This document shows, piece by piece, positions 45,158-54,230 of a DNA stretch of 64,000 bases (its first letter is position 1; each line of letters starts with the position of its first letter). Origin of the DNA: Angustibacter sp. Root456 (GTDB lineage: Bacteria; Actinomycetota; Actinomycetes; Actinomycetales; Angustibacteraceae); NCBI RefSeq assembly GCF_001426435.1, contig NZ_LMER01000001.1, positions 368,432-432,431 of the forward strand. The letters are read 5' to 3'. The notes below the pieces were generated by a model, which saw only the letters and a program-made list of their open reading frames with translations, made no database searches and was not told where the DNA came from. The position numbers and the translations under genes were made by a program.

Positions 45158-47002
45158 TCAGTAACCACGTCGTTGCCTGCCCAACGCCTCGTTCGCGCTG
45201 CGCCCGGCCTCCACCACGTCGGCCAGGTCGCTGACCTCCGGGATCCCCACCTGCCAGAACAGCGAGCCGTCGGTCCAGTCCGACTCAGCGACGTCGACCA
45301 CGATGACGCTGGTGCGGTCGTGAGTGCGAGCGTCGGCGAGCGCCCGGTGCAGGGCGTCCAGGTCGTGCACGCGCTCGGTGTGCGCGCCGAGGGCTGCGGA
45401 GTGGGCCGCGAAGTCGACGCGCACCGCGGCGCCGGAGCCTCGGGAGTCGCGCAGCATGTTGTTGTACGACCGGCCGCCCTTGCCTCGTTGCAGGCGCTCG
45501 ATCACCGCGAAGCCACCGTTGTCGCACACCACGAGGACGAACTTGTGACCGGACAGGACGGAGGCGTAGATGTCGCTGTTGAGCATCAGGTAGGAGCCGT
45601 CCCCCACCAGGGCGAACACCTCCCCCTGGGTGCGCGCCATCGCGGCGCCCCAGGCCCCGGCGATCTCGTACCCCATGCACGAGAAGCCGTACTCGCAGTC
45701 GAAGGTGCCGATGCCCTTGCTGAGCCAGTTGACGTTGAGCTCACCGGGCAGCCCCCCGGCCGCGGTGAGCACGTAGTCCTGCGCCGTCGCTTCCGCGTGC
45801 ACGGCTCCGACCACCTGCGCGTAGCTCAGCTGCGACGTCCCGTGGTCGCCCGTCCGGTCGGCGACCAGCCGCAGCAGGGCCTCGCGGGCCTCGTCGCCGC
45901 GTGCTCGCCAGTCCTGCGCGGCACTCCACCCGTCGAGCTGGGCCGAGAGCTCCGCCAGGCTCTCGCGCGCGTCACCGACGACCGGAAGCGAGAAGTGCTT
46001 CGTGGCGTCCGGGCGTGAGGTGTTGAGCGTCACGATGCGCGTGTCGGGGGCGAAGAGCGTCCACGAGCCCGTCGTGAAGTCCTGCAGGCGCGTGCCGACG
46101 GCGACGACGAGGTCGGCCTCGGCCACGACGGCGTTGGCGGCGTCCGCGCCGGTCACGCCCAGCGGCCCGACGTACTGCGGGTGGTCGGCCAGCAGCGACG
46201 ACTTGCCCGCCACGGTCTCGACGACGGGAACGCCGTGCCTGCGGGCGAAGGCGTCGAGCTCGGGCTCCGCCACCGAGTAGTGCACCCCTCCCCCCGCGAT
46301 GATCACGGGACGGCGCGCGGCTCGGATCGCGTCGACCGCCGCGGCCAGCTGGTCGCGGGCCGCTCGCGGACGGACGAGGGTGTGCGCCCGAGGCTCGAAG
46401 AAGGCCTCGGGGTAGTCGTAGGCCTGCGCTGCGACGTCCTGCGGCAGGCCGATGAACGCGGGCCCGCAGTCGGCGACGTCCAGCATCATGTCGACGGCGG
46501 CCGGCAGGCTGCTGAGGATCTGGGCGGGGTGCGTGATGCGGTCCCAGTAGCGCACGACGGGTCGGAAGGCGTCGTTGACCGTCGTTCCCGGTGACCCGAA
46601 GTGCTCCACCTGCTGCAGCACCGGGTCGGGCAGCCGGGAGTTGAACGCGTCCCCGGAGACGAAGAGCACCGGCAGTCGGTTGACCATCGCGACGCCGGCC
46701 GCCGTCACCATGTTGGTCGCGCCCGGCCCGATGGACGACGTGCACATCATGATCTGACGACGCCTCGAGGCCTTCGCGAACGCCGCTGCGGCCAGGCCCA
46801 TGCCCTCCTCGCTCTGCCCGCGCCAGACGGGCAGAGCGTCCTGGTGCATCTCGAGGGAGTGGCCGAGGCTCGTGACGTTGCCGTGACCGAAGATCGCGAA
46901 GGCACCGGGGAACAGCGGCACCTCCTCGCCGTCGATCACCGAGCGCTGGGCGATGAGGAAGCGGACGAGCGCGTCGGCCGCGGTGAGGCGGAGGGTCTTC
47001 AC
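45158..47002 (-). CDS. iolD: 3D-(3,5/4)-trihydroxycyclohexane-1,2-dione acylhydrolase
   Basis: This 614-residue thiamine diphosphate enzyme has the ring-opening hydrolase pattern FGHGNVTSLGHSLE, SSIGPGATNMVTAAGVAM split over a turn, and the ThDP/Mg motif GDGSYLMLNSDIYAS with VCDNGGF. It opens the cyclohexane ring in inositol catabolism to 5-deoxy-glucuronate. The GTG start overlaps the dehydrogenase stop (GTGA). Its identity is among the most secure in the island. Confidence 0.92.
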   Translation of the reverse strand: MKTLRLTAADALVRFLIAQRSVIDGEEVPLFPGAFAIFGHGNVTSLGHSLEMHQDALPVWRGQSEEGMGLAAAAFAKASRRRQIMMCTSSIGPGATNMVTAAGVAMVNRLPVLFVSGDAFNSRLPDPVLQQVEHFGSPGTTVNDAFRPVVRYWDRITHPAQILSSLPAAVDMMLDVADCGPAFIGLPQDVAAQAYDYPEAFFEPRAHTLVRPRAARDQLAAAVDAIRAARRPVIIAGGGVHYSVAEPELDAFARRHGVPVVETVAGKSSLLADHPQYVGPLGVTGADAANAVVAEADLVVAVGTRLQDFTTGSWTLFAPDTRIVTLNTSRPDATKHFSLPVVGDARESLAELSAQLDGWSAAQDWRARGDEAREALLRLVADRTGDHGTSQLSYAQVVGAVHAEATAQDYVLTAAGGLPGELNVNWLSKGIGTFDCEYGFSCMGYEIAGAWGAAMARTQGEVFALVGDGSYLMLNSDIYASVLSGHKFVLVVCDNGGFAVIERLQRGKGGRSYNNMLRDSRGSGAAVRVDFAAHSAALGAHTERVHDLDALHRALADARTHDRTSVIVVDVAESDWTDGSLFWQVGIPEVSDLADVVEAGRSANEALGRQRRGY

Positions 47003-48174
47003 GGTGTGCCTTTCAGGTCGACGACGGGTTCCCAGGAGCGCGATGCCCACGAGCTGATGAGCGCCTGCTGGACGCTCACCACGTCGACCGCCTGATCGAA
47101 CCCCGCCGGGAAGTCGGACTCGGTGGCCAGGGCCTCCAGGAACGCGAAGTCCTGGATGGCGACGAGGTCCTCGAAGCCGATGCTGTTGCCCTTGCCGGGA
47201 ACGAAGGCCCCGTGGAACGGGAAGCGGTCGCCGCCCAGGATCGTCGTGTAGCCGGAGTTCACCGGGTCGGCACCGGAGTAGTAGAGCAGCTCGTTGATGC
47301 GTTCGTGGTTCCAGCTCAGCGAACCCTTGGTGCCGAAGACCTCGAACGCGTTGCGACTCTCGGGGCCCACGATGGTGCGGCTGGCCTCGAACGTGCCGGT
47401 GGCACCGTTGGCGAAGGTGCACAGCATGGACGCGAAGTCCTCGTTCTCGACCTCACCGACGGGGTCGTCCGCCGAGCCCGTGCTGTAGTGGCTCGCCTGG
47501 GCGCTGGGCAGCGGCCGGGTCGGGATCGTCGTCTTCGCCATGCCGACGACCTCGGTGAGGTCGCCGACGAGGAACTGGGCCAGCGCGACGGAGTGACTGA
47601 GGATGTCGCTGGAGACGCCGTAGCCGGCCTGGTCAGCGAGGAAGCGCCAGGTGAGCAGCCCCAACGGGTCGCTGCCGTACATCGACAGGAAGCAGCCGCG
47701 GTAGTGGACGATGTCTCCCAGCTGGCCGCTGGCGATCATCTCGCGGGCGTGCAGCACCAAGGGCGACCACAGGTAGCAGTACCCGACACCGGTGCGCACC
47801 CCGGCGGCCGTGGCGAGCGCCCACGCCTGCCGGGCCTGCGCAGGTGTCCCTCCGATCGGCTTCTCGCTGAAGACGGCCTTTCCCGCCGCCGTCGCCGCCT
47901 CGATCATCGGGAGGTGGAACATGTTGGGCGCGGTCACGAAGACGACGTCCACGTCGGGGTCGGCGACGGCCGCGCGCCAGTCGTCGGTGACCCGGGCGAA
48001 CCCGAAGTCCTCCAGCGCGCTCGCCCGTCGATCGGCGTCCGGATCGGCGCACACGACCAGCCGTGGGTCGAAGGAGCGGTCGGCGAAGTGGGTGGGGATC
48101 CGCAGGGCTGAGCGGCTGTGCGCCTGGCCCATCCACCCCAGCCCGAGGACGGCGATCCCGAGGGTGCGCCTCAT
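46999..48174 (-). CDS. Gfo/Idh/MocA-family dehydrogenase in the iol operon
   Basis: The 391-residue dehydrogenase has VLGLGWMGQAHSRSAL, the EKPIGGTPAQARQ motif and SSDILSHSVALAQFL. It is about 50 residues longer than IolG and resembles the group that holds scyllo-inositol and levoglucosan-type dehydrogenases. ATGA overlaps link it to iolB and iolD. It probably oxidises a second inositol isomer or a related sugar. Confidence 0.85.
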   Translation of the reverse strand: MRRTLGIAVLGLGWMGQAHSRSALRIPTHFADRSFDPRLVVCADPDADRRASALEDFGFARVTDDWRAAVADPDVDVVFVTAPNMFHLPMIEAATAAGKAVFSEKPIGGTPAQARQAWALATAAGVRTGVGYCYLWSPLVLHAREMIASGQLGDIVHYRGCFLSMYGSDPLGLLTWRFLADQAGYGVSSDILSHSVALAQFLVGDLTEVVGMAKTTIPTRPLPSAQASHYSTGSADDPVGEVENEDFASMLCTFANGATGTFEASRTIVGPESRNAFEVFGTKGSLSWNHERINELLYYSGADPVNSGYTTILGGDRFPFHGAFVPGKGNSIGFEDLVAIQDFAFLEALATESDFPAGFDQAVDVVSVQQALISSWASRSWEPVVDLKGTP

Positions 48175-49061
48175 CGGGCCACCCGCCCGGCCGCCGAGGT
48201 CATGGGGCACCGAGGGTCCTGGGCAACGTCCTGCCAGGACTCCCGGACCCAGGTGTGGGCCGGGTCGTCGCAGAAGCCCATGGTTCGCTGCTCTCCGTGG
48301 CCGGCCAGGACGTTGAGGAAGTACAGGGGGTGGTCGGGAGGTGCGGTCGATGGGCCGTGGAAGCCTTGCGGCACCAGGTAGATGTCGTGGTCGAAGACGG
48401 TGACGGTCTCGTCGACGCTGCCGTCGACGGTGTAGACGCGGAACTGCGCCTGGCCGGCCGGGTCGCCGTGCGGGCTGTCCCGGCGTCCGGTGCGGAAGTA
48501 GTAGATCTCCTCGTTCTGCACCGGGCAGCCCTCGAGGCCGTCGTGCCGGTGCGGGGGCCAGGACGAGAAGTTGCCGCCGGGAGTCAGCACCTCGCACACG
48601 TTGATGCGCTGAGCCCCCGAGAACGACTCTGGTGTGGCGATGTTGGTGACCTGCCGCGTCGCGGCGCCGCCGCCCCGCACCTCCACCGGGACGTCCGGCG
48701 CGTCCACGTGGACCACCTCGAGCCGCTCGGTGGCCCGGGCCGTGCAGAGGGCGATCTCGCCGTGAGGGGCGCTGAGCTCCACCGTGCTACCCACGGGGAC
48801 GTACACCCAGTCGGACACCGCGGCGAAGACGCCGGCGCGCCCACGCAGCAGATACGACTCCCCGTCGATGCTCACCTGCACGTCCTGCGCCGACAGCGGC
48901 ACCAGGACGCCCTCGGTGGCCGTCAGGGACCGCACGAACGTGGGCGACTGCGAGAAGTCGAGCACCTCCAGGCCCGAGTAGTCCCAGCCCGCCGTGTCGG
49001 GATCCACCGAGGTGATGACCCCGTCGGTCACCTCCTGGGCCGGACGTCGCAACCAGGTCAT
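48171..49061 (-). CDS. iolB: 5-deoxy-glucuronate isomerase
   Basis: The 296-residue bicupin carries GGNFSSWPPHRHDGLEGCP with the metal-binding His residues, EIYYFRTG and DIYLVPQGFHGPSTAPPDHP. It converts 5-deoxy-glucuronate to 2-deoxy-5-keto-gluconate. TGATG overlap with the aldolase gene and ATGA overlap with the dehydrogenase place it in one translational unit. Confidence 0.92.
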   Translation of the reverse strand: MTWLRRPAQEVTDGVITSVDPDTAGWDYSGLEVLDFSQSPTFVRSLTATEGVLVPLSAQDVQVSIDGESYLLRGRAGVFAAVSDWVYVPVGSTVELSAPHGEIALCTARATERLEVVHVDAPDVPVEVRGGGAATRQVTNIATPESFSGAQRINVCEVLTPGGNFSSWPPHRHDGLEGCPVQNEEIYYFRTGRRDSPHGDPAGQAQFRVYTVDGSVDETVTVFDHDIYLVPQGFHGPSTAPPDHPLYFLNVLAGHGEQRTMGFCDDPAHTWVRESWQDVAQDPRCPMTSAAGRVAR

Positions 49062-49981
49062 CAGCGGGCTCCTTCGCTCTGCGGTCCGTGCACCAGGTCG
49101 GTGGCCCGGCCGACGGCCTCGCGGGGGGTCATCGTGGAGGGGTAGAGCAGCGCCCGGCCGGGCACGAGACCACGGACGTTCGGCACGGTGAGGGCCTGTC
49201 GCCATCGATCGAAGACGGCCTCCCAGGCCGCGCCGGCGTCTCCGCCGAGGAGCAGGATCGGGCAGGTCGTCGCGGCCGCCACCAGCGCCGGGTTCGCCGT
49301 GGCGGGGATCTTCAGCCAGGTGTGAGCCGAGGACGACCCCAGGCCCGAGGCGATGCCCACCGCGCGGACCAGGCCGTGCTCGGAGGTGTCCAGCACCGCC
49401 CGTCCGGTGTCGTCCTTGCGGTAGGGCAGCGGCTCGATCATCGCCATGAGCGCCTGGTCGGCGAGGGCGGTGGTGAGCCGGGCCGCCAGCTCGATCGTCC
49501 GGGCCACGCCGGCGTCCGTCATCTCCAGGCGCAGCAGCATCTTGCCGCCGTCCAGGCCGCACTCGGCCACGTGGTCGGCGTCGTAGGCGGTGAGCCGGTC
49601 GTCCAGCTCCCAGGCCGCGCCGATGATGCCGCCGCGGTTCATCGTGCCGATGGCCAGCCGGTGGTCGAGGGCGCCGAGCAGGGCGAGCTCCTCCAGGATG
49701 TCGGCGCTGGCCATCACCCCGTCGACCAGCGGGTTCTCGAGCCCGATGAGCAGGCGGGAGAGCAGTCCCCGGCGGTCGGCGGCGGCGAGCGGGTCGGAGT
49801 CGGCGGCGACCATGCCTCGGGCGGTGTGGTCGGCGGCGAGGACGACGAGCCGCTGGTCCGGGGGCAGCAGCGCCCGTCGTGGCCGCTCGGCGAGGGCGCG
49901 CCGCAGCGACCGCGGCTCGCTCAGGCGAGCCTGCAGGATGCGGGCGTAGGCCGCGTCGTCCAGCACCTCGTGGTCGGTCAT
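49061..49981 (-). CDS. Cgl0159-like (beta/alpha)8 aldolase-family protein
   Basis: The 306-residue barrel has RLVVLAADHTARGM, TMNRGGIIGAAWELDD, the Lys-containing DGGKMLLRLEM and HTWLKIPATANP with a Schiff-base-type Lys, as in DeoC/LacD aldolases. Homologues are regularly linked to iol genes in corynebacteria and other actinobacteria. The likely job is cleavage of 2-deoxy-5-keto-gluconate 6-phosphate, the step done by IolJ elsewhere. That is inference from fold and position. Confidence 0.8.
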   Translation of the reverse strand: MTDHEVLDDAAYARILQARLSEPRSLRRALAERPRRALLPPDQRLVVLAADHTARGMVAADSDPLAAADRRGLLSRLLIGLENPLVDGVMASADILEELALLGALDHRLAIGTMNRGGIIGAAWELDDRLTAYDADHVAECGLDGGKMLLRLEMTDAGVARTIELAARLTTALADQALMAMIEPLPYRKDDTGRAVLDTSEHGLVRAVGIASGLGSSSAHTWLKIPATANPALVAAATTCPILLLGGDAGAAWEAVFDRWRQALTVPNVRGLVPGRALLYPSTMTPREAVGRATDLVHGPQSEGAR

Positions 49982-50015
49982 CCGATGCTCCTGTCAGGCG
50001 CCGCGGTGGGAGGGG

Positions 50016-50936
50016 TCACCGCTGCGCGCTGCGCGACGATGAAGCGAGCTGCGGGACGACGACGTCCCGCAGGTAGTCCAGGGACGCGCTGACGCGGGTC
50101 ATGGGTCCCTGTCCCGGCTCGGGCAGCGCACCGACCACGGCGGTGTCCTGCTCGATCACGTACCAGCCGTCGTACCCGGCGCCCTCCAGCGCGGCGATGA
50201 CGCCCGCGATGTCGACGTCGCCTTGGCCCAGCGGCGTGAACAGCCCGGCCTGCACCGACTGCATGATCGACGTCTCGCGTCGCATGAGGGCACCGGCGTG
50301 CTGCAGGGCGACGTCCTTGAGGTGCACGTGACCGACGCGGTGGGCGTGCTGCCGGGCGAACTCGACCGGGTCCTTGCCGCCGATCGCGAGGTGGCCGGTG
50401 TCGAGGCACCACTTGACGTCGCTGCTCTCGAGCAGCCGGTCGACGTCGTCGGCCGTCTCGACGACGGTCTGCACGTGCGGGTGCAGCACCTGGGCCAGAC
50501 CGGCTGCGAGGCAGATGTCCTCGACCCGACGCAACATCTCGGTCAGATGCCGGTGCTCCGACGCGTCGAGCGGTCGCGGCACGCTCCAGTCGAGGTCGCG
50601 GACGACGGCGGTGATGAACGTGGTGGCGCCGGCCTCCGCCAGCATGGCGGCCGTCGTCTGCGCGGTGTGCAGCGCCTCGTCGCGCTCGGACGCGGCATGC
50701 AGCACCAGCGGCGTGAACCCACCGATGAGCGACAGGCCGTGGGCCGTGAGCTCCGTGCGGATGCGCGCCGGGTCGTCGGGCAGGAAGCCGGGTGCTCCGA
50801 GCTCGGTTGCGGGTAGGCCGAGGGCAGCCATCTCGCCGAGCACCCGGGGGGTGGGCAGGTTCGCTCCCCATCCGGGCACTTCGCAGATGCCCCAGGAGAT
50901 CGGCGCCGAGGCGACCCGCGAGAGGAAGTTCGGCAC
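50016..50936 (-). CDS. iolE: Inosose dehydratase
   Basis: The 306-residue TIM barrel begins with the IolE hallmark SAPISWGICEVPGWG and has metal-ligand residues in DVKWCLDTGHLAIGG and GHVHLKDVALQHAG. It dehydrates 2-keto-myo-inositol to the dione used by IolD. The GTG start at 50936 is preceded by GGAGG. It is the first gene of its operon, with the LacI-type operator just upstream. Confidence 0.9.
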   Translation of the reverse strand: MPNFLSRVASAPISWGICEVPGWGANLPTPRVLGEMAALGLPATELGAPGFLPDDPARIRTELTAHGLSLIGGFTPLVLHAASERDEALHTAQTTAAMLAEAGATTFITAVVRDLDWSVPRPLDASEHRHLTEMLRRVEDICLAAGLAQVLHPHVQTVVETADDVDRLLESSDVKWCLDTGHLAIGGKDPVEFARQHAHRVGHVHLKDVALQHAGALMRRETSIMQSVQAGLFTPLGQGDVDIAGVIAALEGAGYDGWYVIEQDTAVVGALPEPGQGPMTRVSASLDYLRDVVVPQLASSSRSAQR

Positions 50937-50951
50937 ATTCGCCTCCGAAAG

Positions 50952-50969
50952 TGTTGGACCGTTCCAACA
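50952..50969. promoter_or_regulatory. LacI-type operator TGTTGGA-N4-TCCAACA
   Basis: A perfect 7+4+7 palindrome (TGTTGGACCGTTCCAACA) lies in the 90-base gap between divergent iolE and the PhyH gene. It begins 16 bases from the iolE start. It has the CG-centred, AAC/GTT-flanked look of LacI operators. The LacI regulator encoded third in the plus-strand operon is the likely binder, so one site would control both operons. Confidence 0.8.
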
Positions 50970-51026
50970 GACTGTGCCACGCTGGGCCACGACCGCGCAA
51001 GGACTCTCCTGGAGGGGAGTGACGCC

Positions 51027-52184
51027 ATGACTTACTGGACGACGCGCACGGACGTCGCAGCCGTCGAGCTCGCCGAGCTGACGAGCCTGCGGTGCGTCCG
51101 CACGGACTACCCCTCGTGCATCGACGTGCGAGAAGGCATCCCGGTGTACGACGGCTCGACGGTGCCCCCCGCCACGAGACCAGCGCAGCGCCGCGCGCTG
51201 ATGACCGAGGTCGGCGACGCGCTGCTGAACGGGCCCGGCATCGTGTGCTTCGCCGGTGCCTACCGCGACCTCGGTGTCATCGACGCGGTGAGCGAGGTGT
51301 TCTTCTCGATCATCCACGAGCAGGACGCGCAGTCCGCCACCGTCGGCGACCACTTCGGCACCCCGGGCGCCAACGCTCGCGTCTGGAACTCGCTGGAGAA
51401 GCTCGCGCGCCGCGATGCGCGCCTTTTCGCGGAGTACTTCGCCAACGACGTCGTCGCCTTCGCGTCCGAGGCCTGGCTCGGCCCCGGCTACCAGGTCACG
51501 ACCCAGGTGAACCTGGTGCGCCCCGGCGGCGCGGCCCAGACGCCGCACCGCGACTACCACCTCGGCTTCATCGACGACCTCGACACCCTCGAGCGCTACC
51601 CCACTCACGTCCACCGCCTCTCGGCGGCGCTGACGCTTCAGGGGGCGGTGGCGCACAGCGACGTCCCGCTCGAGAGCGGCCCGACGGTCTTCGTTCCGCA
51701 CAGCCAGAAGTACCTGCCCGGCTATCTCGCGACGAGCGACCCAGCGGTCGCCGACGTGATCGCCGCCGCGGCCGTGCAGGTGCCCTTCGCCAAGGGCGAT
51801 GCGGTGTTCTTCAACCCCGCGGTGATCCACGGTGCGGGCACCAACCGCACCACCGACGTCGAACGGCTGGTGAACCTGTTGCAGGTGTCGTCGGCCTTCG
51901 GGCGCTCGACGGAGGCGGTGGACCGGCTCGCCGTGACCACGGCGGTGTACCCCGCACTGCTGGCGGCACAGGCCTCGGGCGCGCCCTGGGAAGCGCTGGC
52001 CAACGCCGTGGCCGCCGCCACCGAAGGCTATGCCTTCCCCACGAACCTCGACCGCGACCCGCCGGTCGACGGCCTGGCCCCGGCGTCCCAGCGCGCGCTG
52101 GTGCTGCGCGCCCTGGAGCAGCAGACGCCGGCCGACGTCCTCACCGAGCAGCTGGTCGCCCACGCAGAACGGAGAGTGTCATGA
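51027..52184 (+). CDS. Phytanoyl-CoA dioxygenase (PhyH)-family Fe/2-oxoglutarate oxygenase
   Basis: The 385-residue protein shows the facial-triad motif AQTPHRDYHLGF (His-x-Asp) and a distal His/Arg region, HGAGTNRTTDVERLVN, within a double-stranded beta-helix. PhyH enzymes hydroxylate or oxidatively demethylate using Fe(II), O2 and 2-oxoglutarate. GGAGGGGAG precedes ATG 51027. Its stop overlaps iolG (ATGA). Such an oxygenase is not part of the standard inositol pathway, and the substrate is unknown. Confidence 0.85.
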   Translation: MTYWTTRTDVAAVELAELTSLRCVRTDYPSCIDVREGIPVYDGSTVPPATRPAQRRALMTEVGDALLNGPGIVCFAGAYRDLGVIDAVSEVFFSIIHEQDAQSATVGDHFGTPGANARVWNSLEKLARRDARLFAEYFANDVVAFASEAWLGPGYQVTTQVNLVRPGGAAQTPHRDYHLGFIDDLDTLERYPTHVHRLSAALTLQGAVAHSDVPLESGPTVFVPHSQKYLPGYLATSDPAVADVIAAAAVQVPFAKGDAVFFNPAVIHGAGTNRTTDVERLVNLLQVSSAFGRSTEAVDRLAVTTAVYPALLAAQASGAPWEALANAVAAATEGYAFPTNLDRDPPVDGLAPASQRALVLRALEQQTPADVLTEQLVAHAERRVS

Positions 52185-53200
52185 CGAACAGCGCCAACCT
52201 GCGCGTCGGGATCGTCGGGGTGGGCCGGATCGGCCGCATGCACGCCGACATCGTGGCAAGGCACGTGCCCGGTATCGAGCTGACCACGGTGTACGACGCC
52301 GACACCACGCGCGCGCGCCTCGTCGCCGCCGATCTGCACGTCGACGCGGCGAGCAGCGCGGCCGAGCTCGTGGCATCCGACCGGGTGGACGCCATCGGCA
52401 TCTGCTCCTCGACCAGCACCCACCTCGAGCTCATCGAGCTGGCGGTGCTCCACGGCAAGGCCGTGCTGTGCGAGAAGCCGTTGAGCAGCTCGCTCGACGG
52501 GGTGGAGCACGCGGTGGACCTCGTCGAGAAGGCCGGCATCCCCTTCATGACCGGGTTCAACCGCCGGTTCGACCCGGGCCACCAGGCCGTCCGCGAAGCC
52601 GTCGCCGACGGCAGCATCGGTGAGGTGCACCTGACGCGGATCACCAGCCGCGACCCGGAGCTGCCCACGCCGGAGTACCTGCAGGGCAGCGGCGGCCTGT
52701 TCATGGACATGGCGATCCACGACTTCGACATGGCGCGCTACGTCGCCGGCCCCGTCGTCGCCGTCTACGCGCAGGGCGGCGTGCTCATCGACCCGGCGAT
52801 CGGGGAGGCCGGCGACATCGACACCGCGGTCACGGTGCTGACCCACGAGAACGGCAGCGTGACGGTCATCGACAACAGCCGCCTCGCGACCTATGGCTAC
52901 GATCAGCGCGTGGAGGCGTTCGGGTCGCTGGGCATGGCGTCGTCCGGCAACCGGCGGCTGCACTACGCCGAGGTCACGGACGGGGCGGGCAGTCGCCGCC
53001 AGCCGCTGATGCACTTCTTCATCGACCGCTACGCCGAGGCGTACCAGCGCGAGTGGGTGGCCTTCGAGCGGTTCGTCCGGGACGGTGGCCCGTCGCCGGT
53101 CTCCGTGCGCGACGGCCGCGCGCCGCTGGTGATCGCCGCGGCTGCAGCGGAGTCCTTGCGCCAGCGGGTGCCGGTCGAGGTGCCTCGTGGGCTCGGGTAG
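52181..53200 (+). CDS. iolG: Inositol 2-dehydrogenase
   Basis: The 339-residue MocA-type enzyme has VGIVGVGRIGRMHAD (NAD site), CEKPLSSSLDG (catalytic Lys) and the IolG-like GGLFMDMAIHDFDMARY with the catalytic Asp/His pair. It oxidises myo-inositol to 2-keto-myo-inositol. It is translationally coupled to the dioxygenase and overlaps the LacI gene by 14 bases. Of the four MocA paralogues in the island it is the best match to IolG. Confidence 0.87.
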   Translation: MTNSANLRVGIVGVGRIGRMHADIVARHVPGIELTTVYDADTTRARLVAADLHVDAASSAAELVASDRVDAIGICSSTSTHLELIELAVLHGKAVLCEKPLSSSLDGVEHAVDLVEKAGIPFMTGFNRRFDPGHQAVREAVADGSIGEVHLTRITSRDPELPTPEYLQGSGGLFMDMAIHDFDMARYVAGPVVAVYAQGGVLIDPAIGEAGDIDTAVTVLTHENGSVTVIDNSRLATYGYDQRVEAFGSLGMASSGNRRLHYAEVTDGAGSRRQPLMHFFIDRYAEAYQREWVAFERFVRDGGPSPVSVRDGRAPLVIAAAAAESLRQRVPVEVPRGLG

Positions 53201-54200
53201 ACCCACGATCCGAGACGTCGCAGCGCGAGCCGGCGTCTCGAAGTCCCTTGTCTCACTGGCCTTGCAGGACTCCCCCCGCGTGGCCGCGAGCACGCGTGAG
53301 GTGATCCGTCAGGCCGCCGACGACCTGGGCTACCGACCCAACGCCAACGCCCGGTCGCTCGGAGCCAGCCGCAGCCGCACCATCGGCGTCTTCGTCCTCG
53401 ACCTGCACAACCCCATCTACGCGGACATGCTGGACGGCGTCCAGGCCGAGGCCCGGCGCAACGACTACCGGACCATCGTCGTCCTCGGCGGCCAGGACCG
53501 CCGAGCCGAGCGGGCCGAGCTCGAGAAGCTCATGGAGTTCCGGGTCGAAGGGCTCATCGCCCTCGGCCACCGGCTGCCGCTCGGCGCCCATGACGCCATC
53601 TCGCAGGCCTGCCCTGCGGTGCTGGTCGGCGCCGAGCCCCGCAGCCAGCCGCACGTGACCTCCGTCAGCACCGACGACCTGAACGGCGCGGCGCTAGCGG
53701 TGGACCACCTGGCCGACCTCGGGCACGAGCGCATCGTGCATGTCACCGGTGGGAGCAGCGGCGTGGCGCACAAGCGAGAACGCGGGTACGTGAGCGCGAT
53801 GGTGCGCCGCAACCTCAAGCACCGGGTGCGCTGCGTGGTCGGTGGCTTCACGGACGACGACGGCTACCGCGGCACCATGGAGGCGCTGCGATCGCGCTCG
53901 AGACCCACCGCGCTCTTCGTGGCGAACGACTTCGCGGCCATGGGCGCGCTCGCCGCCGCCAGCGACAGCGGCCTGTCGGTGCCGGGCGACCTGTCGATCG
54001 TGGGGTTCGACGGTGCCCGGCTCACCGGCCTGCGCTTCATCGACCTGACCACGGTGGCTCAGCCGCTGCAGGAGATGGGCGCCATCGCCGCGTCGCGACT
54101 GTGCGCCGCGCTCGAGAGCGAGGACGAGCAGCCGCCCCGGCGCATCCACGTCGCGCCGCAGCTGGTCGTGCGCAACAGCACGGCACCACCTCGCTCCTGA
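53187..54200 (+). CDS. LacI-family regulator of the iol locus
   Basis: The 337-residue protein has the LacI HTH (TIRDVAARAGVSKSLVSLAL) and a type-I periplasmic-binding sensor domain ending SIVGFDGARLTGLRFIDLTT. The GTG start lies inside the end of iolG, so the three genes form one operon. The palindrome at 50952-50969 at the head of this operon is the natural target. An inositol-derived inducer is likely. Confidence 0.9.
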   Translation: MGSGRPTIRDVAARAGVSKSLVSLALQDSPRVAASTREVIRQAADDLGYRPNANARSLGASRSRTIGVFVLDLHNPIYADMLDGVQAEARRNDYRTIVVLGGQDRRAERAELEKLMEFRVEGLIALGHRLPLGAHDAISQACPAVLVGAEPRSQPHVTSVSTDDLNGAALAVDHLADLGHERIVHVTGGSSGVAHKRERGYVSAMVRRNLKHRVRCVVGGFTDDDGYRGTMEALRSRSRPTALFVANDFAAMGALAAASDSGLSVPGDLSIVGFDGARLTGLRFIDLTTVAQPLQEMGAIAASRLCAALESEDEQPPRRIHVAPQLVVRNSTAPPRS

Positions 54201-54230
54201 GCACCGACATCGACGTCGGAGGGCTGGGGG

